Shown one piece after another: positions 5,654 to 6,392 of a DNA stretch of 6,392 nt (positions are counted from its first letter, which is position 1; every line of letters starts with the position of its first letter). This DNA comes from Candidatus Falkowiibacteriota bacterium (GTDB taxonomy: Bacteria; Patescibacteriota; Patescibacteriia; Patescibacteriales; GWE2-39-37): NCBI GenBank assembly GCA_013335665.1, contig JAAXVE010000033.1, forward strand, positions 1 to 6,392, in the 5' to 3' direction. The notes under the pieces are model-generated. The model was not told the origin of the DNA. It did not search any database and saw only the letters and a program-made list of their open reading frames with translations. The position numbers and the translations under genes were made by a program.

Positions 5654-5986
5654 ATGAACAAAATGCTTTTTGTCGTGCTAGCAGGCATTATCACCGTCCT
5701 CATATCTTCCCTCCTGAATGAACCTCCAAACACAACCATCCAAGTGATTAATGCCGCACCCCAGAACCTCCCCAATTCCGATCTGTACTCCAGAGTTCTG
5801 AAGCAGAAACAAATGCAACAACCGGTGACGTTTTTAATAGTCACCACAAAAGACATACCCGTTAAAGAATATAAGGCGAAAAATATTCCAGTATACCGCA
5901 GCCGTATTGAAGGCTGCACATACAGGAGCGAAATTTTCGCCAACGAGATCCCGCCTGAATTCTCAGGCACTCAAATATCTCTTTAA
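5654..5986 (+). CDS. small membrane-anchored or secreted protein, unknown
   Basis: This 110-aa protein has a short N-terminus (Lys3), one hydrophobic segment at about residues 4-21, then a polar remainder beginning NEPPNTT. No Ala-x-Ala cleavage site is obvious, so an anchored protein with its C-terminal ~88 residues outside is more likely than a cleaved one. The only Cys (Cys88, in RIEGCTYR) is not near the N-terminus, so it is not a lipoprotein. The middle (51-71) is Gln/Lys-rich and then a VTFLIVTTKDIPV strand-like stretch. I recognise no family. Start choice is firm: AAGGAG (5641-5646) lies 7 bases before the ATG. It stands alone between its own strong promoter (5583-5611) and a good terminator (6019-6053). 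Confidence 0.82.
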   Translation: MNKMLFVVLAGIITVLISSLLNEPPNTTIQVINAAPQNLPNSDLYSRVLKQKQMQQPVTFLIVTTKDIPVKEYKAKNIPVYRSRIEGCTYRSEIFANEIPPEFSGTQISL

Positions 5987-6018
5987 CACCCCGCACCCTT
6001 CTCCAATCTGCACCGAAC

Positions 6019-6053
6019 GCCCCGAGCCACAAACTCGGGGCAGTTTTCTTTTT
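6019..6053 (+). terminator. intrinsic terminator of the 110-aa gene
   Basis: GCCCCGAG (6019-6026) pairs perfectly with CTCGGGGC (6034-6041) around CCACAAA, followed by AGTTTTCTTTTT. It lies 32 bp after the stop codon. Confidence 0.92.
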
Positions 6054-6105
6054 ATTGACTTATTATTGAAAAAACGAAAAAATATACAGAGAAAGAATTC
6101 ACCAG

Positions 6106-6135
6106 AAATTCATTGCTAAGCAATGGAATTTTTTT
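6106..6135 (+). promoter_or_regulatory. terminator-like hairpin just before the lgt start codon
   Basis: AAATTCATTGC (6106-6116) pairs with GCAATG-GAATTT (6120-6131), 11 bp with one bulged G (6126), around a 3-base loop TAA. It runs into a T tract ending at 6135. The lgt ATG is at 6142. It has the form of an intrinsic terminator or attenuator, with few GC pairs. It could also hold the ribosome off the start. Confidence 0.6.
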
Positions 6136-6141
6136 ACTAAT

Positions 6142-6392
6142 ATGCCTATTTTCCTGCACACTTTCATTCCCCAACCTATCATGCTTAATCTAGGCGCCAT
6201 ACAGCTCCGCTGGTACGGCCTTTTTTTAGTTGTCGGCATCCTGGCGGCGATGCAAATAACTATTTACCTAACTAAAAAACACCGACTAGACGCTGACAAA
6301 ATTTATGATTTGGCCTTTTGGCTAATACTGAACGGCCTGATCGGAGCCCGTATTTACGACGTTTTATTAGAATTTGATTATTACTCTTCTTA
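6142..6392 (+). CDS. lgt: prolipoprotein diacylglyceryl transferase, N-terminal part
   Basis: This membrane enzyme moves diacylglycerol from phosphatidylglycerol to the lipobox Cys of prelipoproteins, the first step of lipoprotein maturation. Only 83 codons are in the window; the frame is open at the right edge. Family signs are the N-terminal LHTFIPQPI (5-13), IQLRWYGL (20-27) opening the first membrane helix (about 25-42), and NGLIGARIYDVLLEF (64-78), the conserved 'GliGARlYdV..E' segment in the second helix region. The start at 6142 puts the conserved HTFIPQPI right after the initiator, as expected. No SD is seen; the nearest purines (GGA, 6125-6127) are buried in the hairpin at 6106-6135. 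No confident promoter was found downstream of the 6019-6053 terminator: TTGACT (6055-6060) and TATACA (6083-6088) are 22 bp apart, too far. Confidence 0.93.
   Translation, partial: MPIFLHTFIPQPIMLNLGAIQLRWYGLFLVVGILAAMQITIYLTKKHRLDADKIYDLAFWLILNGLIGARIYDVLLEFDYYSS

Noticed and set aside
6055..6088. TTGACT...TATACA as lgt promoter
   Set aside because: The spacing is 22 bp, well outside the workable range for a sigma-70-type promoter.
5907..6119. 70-aa frame overlapping the end of the 110-aa gene
   Set aside because: It has no SD, crosses the strong terminator at 6019-6041 and shows no protein-like features.

Overview
The window looks like a stretch of a compact bacterial chromosome, most likely from the Candidate Phyla Radiation (Patescibacteria, Parcubacteria-like). 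The grounds are a short DUF4870-type membrane protein of the kind common there, a PEP synthase, an Lgt, short intergenic gaps, a tRNA gene with no encoded CCA, and several genes with no visible Shine-Dalgarno (SD) sequence. This placement is by impression only; no phylogeny was possible.

Layout: (1) 1-224, minus strand: the first 74 codons of a secreted protein of unknown function. (2) 410-775, plus: a 121-aa protein made of two tandem copies of a ~56-residue module. (3) 776-1188: no protein gene. It holds a tRNA-Leu(UAG) gene on the minus strand (969-1049) with its promoter and terminator. It also holds an exact 24-bp copy of the tRNA 3' end, 182 bp downstream of the tRNA copy and 7 bp past the end of the 121-aa gene; this is what tRNA-targeted integration leaves behind. 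(4) 1189-1527: DUF4870-like membrane protein, from a promoter that overlaps the divergent tRNA promoter. (5) 1577-4060: ppsA, PEP synthase, complete with all catalytic motifs plus an unusual Lys/Ala/Pro-rich tail, closed by a strong terminator. (6) 4217-5416: a divergent SAMHD1/dGTPase-type HD phosphohydrolase, with a strong SD that moves the start from GTG 4208 to ATG 4217, closed by a terminator. (7) 5417-5653: AT-rich gap with a three-times repeated AAAAATGGC motif and a very good promoter. (8) 5654-5986: a 110-aa membrane-anchored or secreted orphan with its own terminator. (9) 6142-6392: the start of lgt, preceded by a terminator-like hairpin six bases before its start codon.

The genes do not form one pathway. 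PpsA is central carbon metabolism, Lgt begins lipoprotein maturation, and the HD protein probably acts on nucleotides. Most transcription units seem to be single genes separated by intrinsic terminators. No CRISPR array, insertion sequence, integrase or clear defence island is visible. The strongest candidate for something new is the tRNA-Leu 3'-end duplication beside the two-module protein; the lgt leader hairpin and the divergent HD protein come next.
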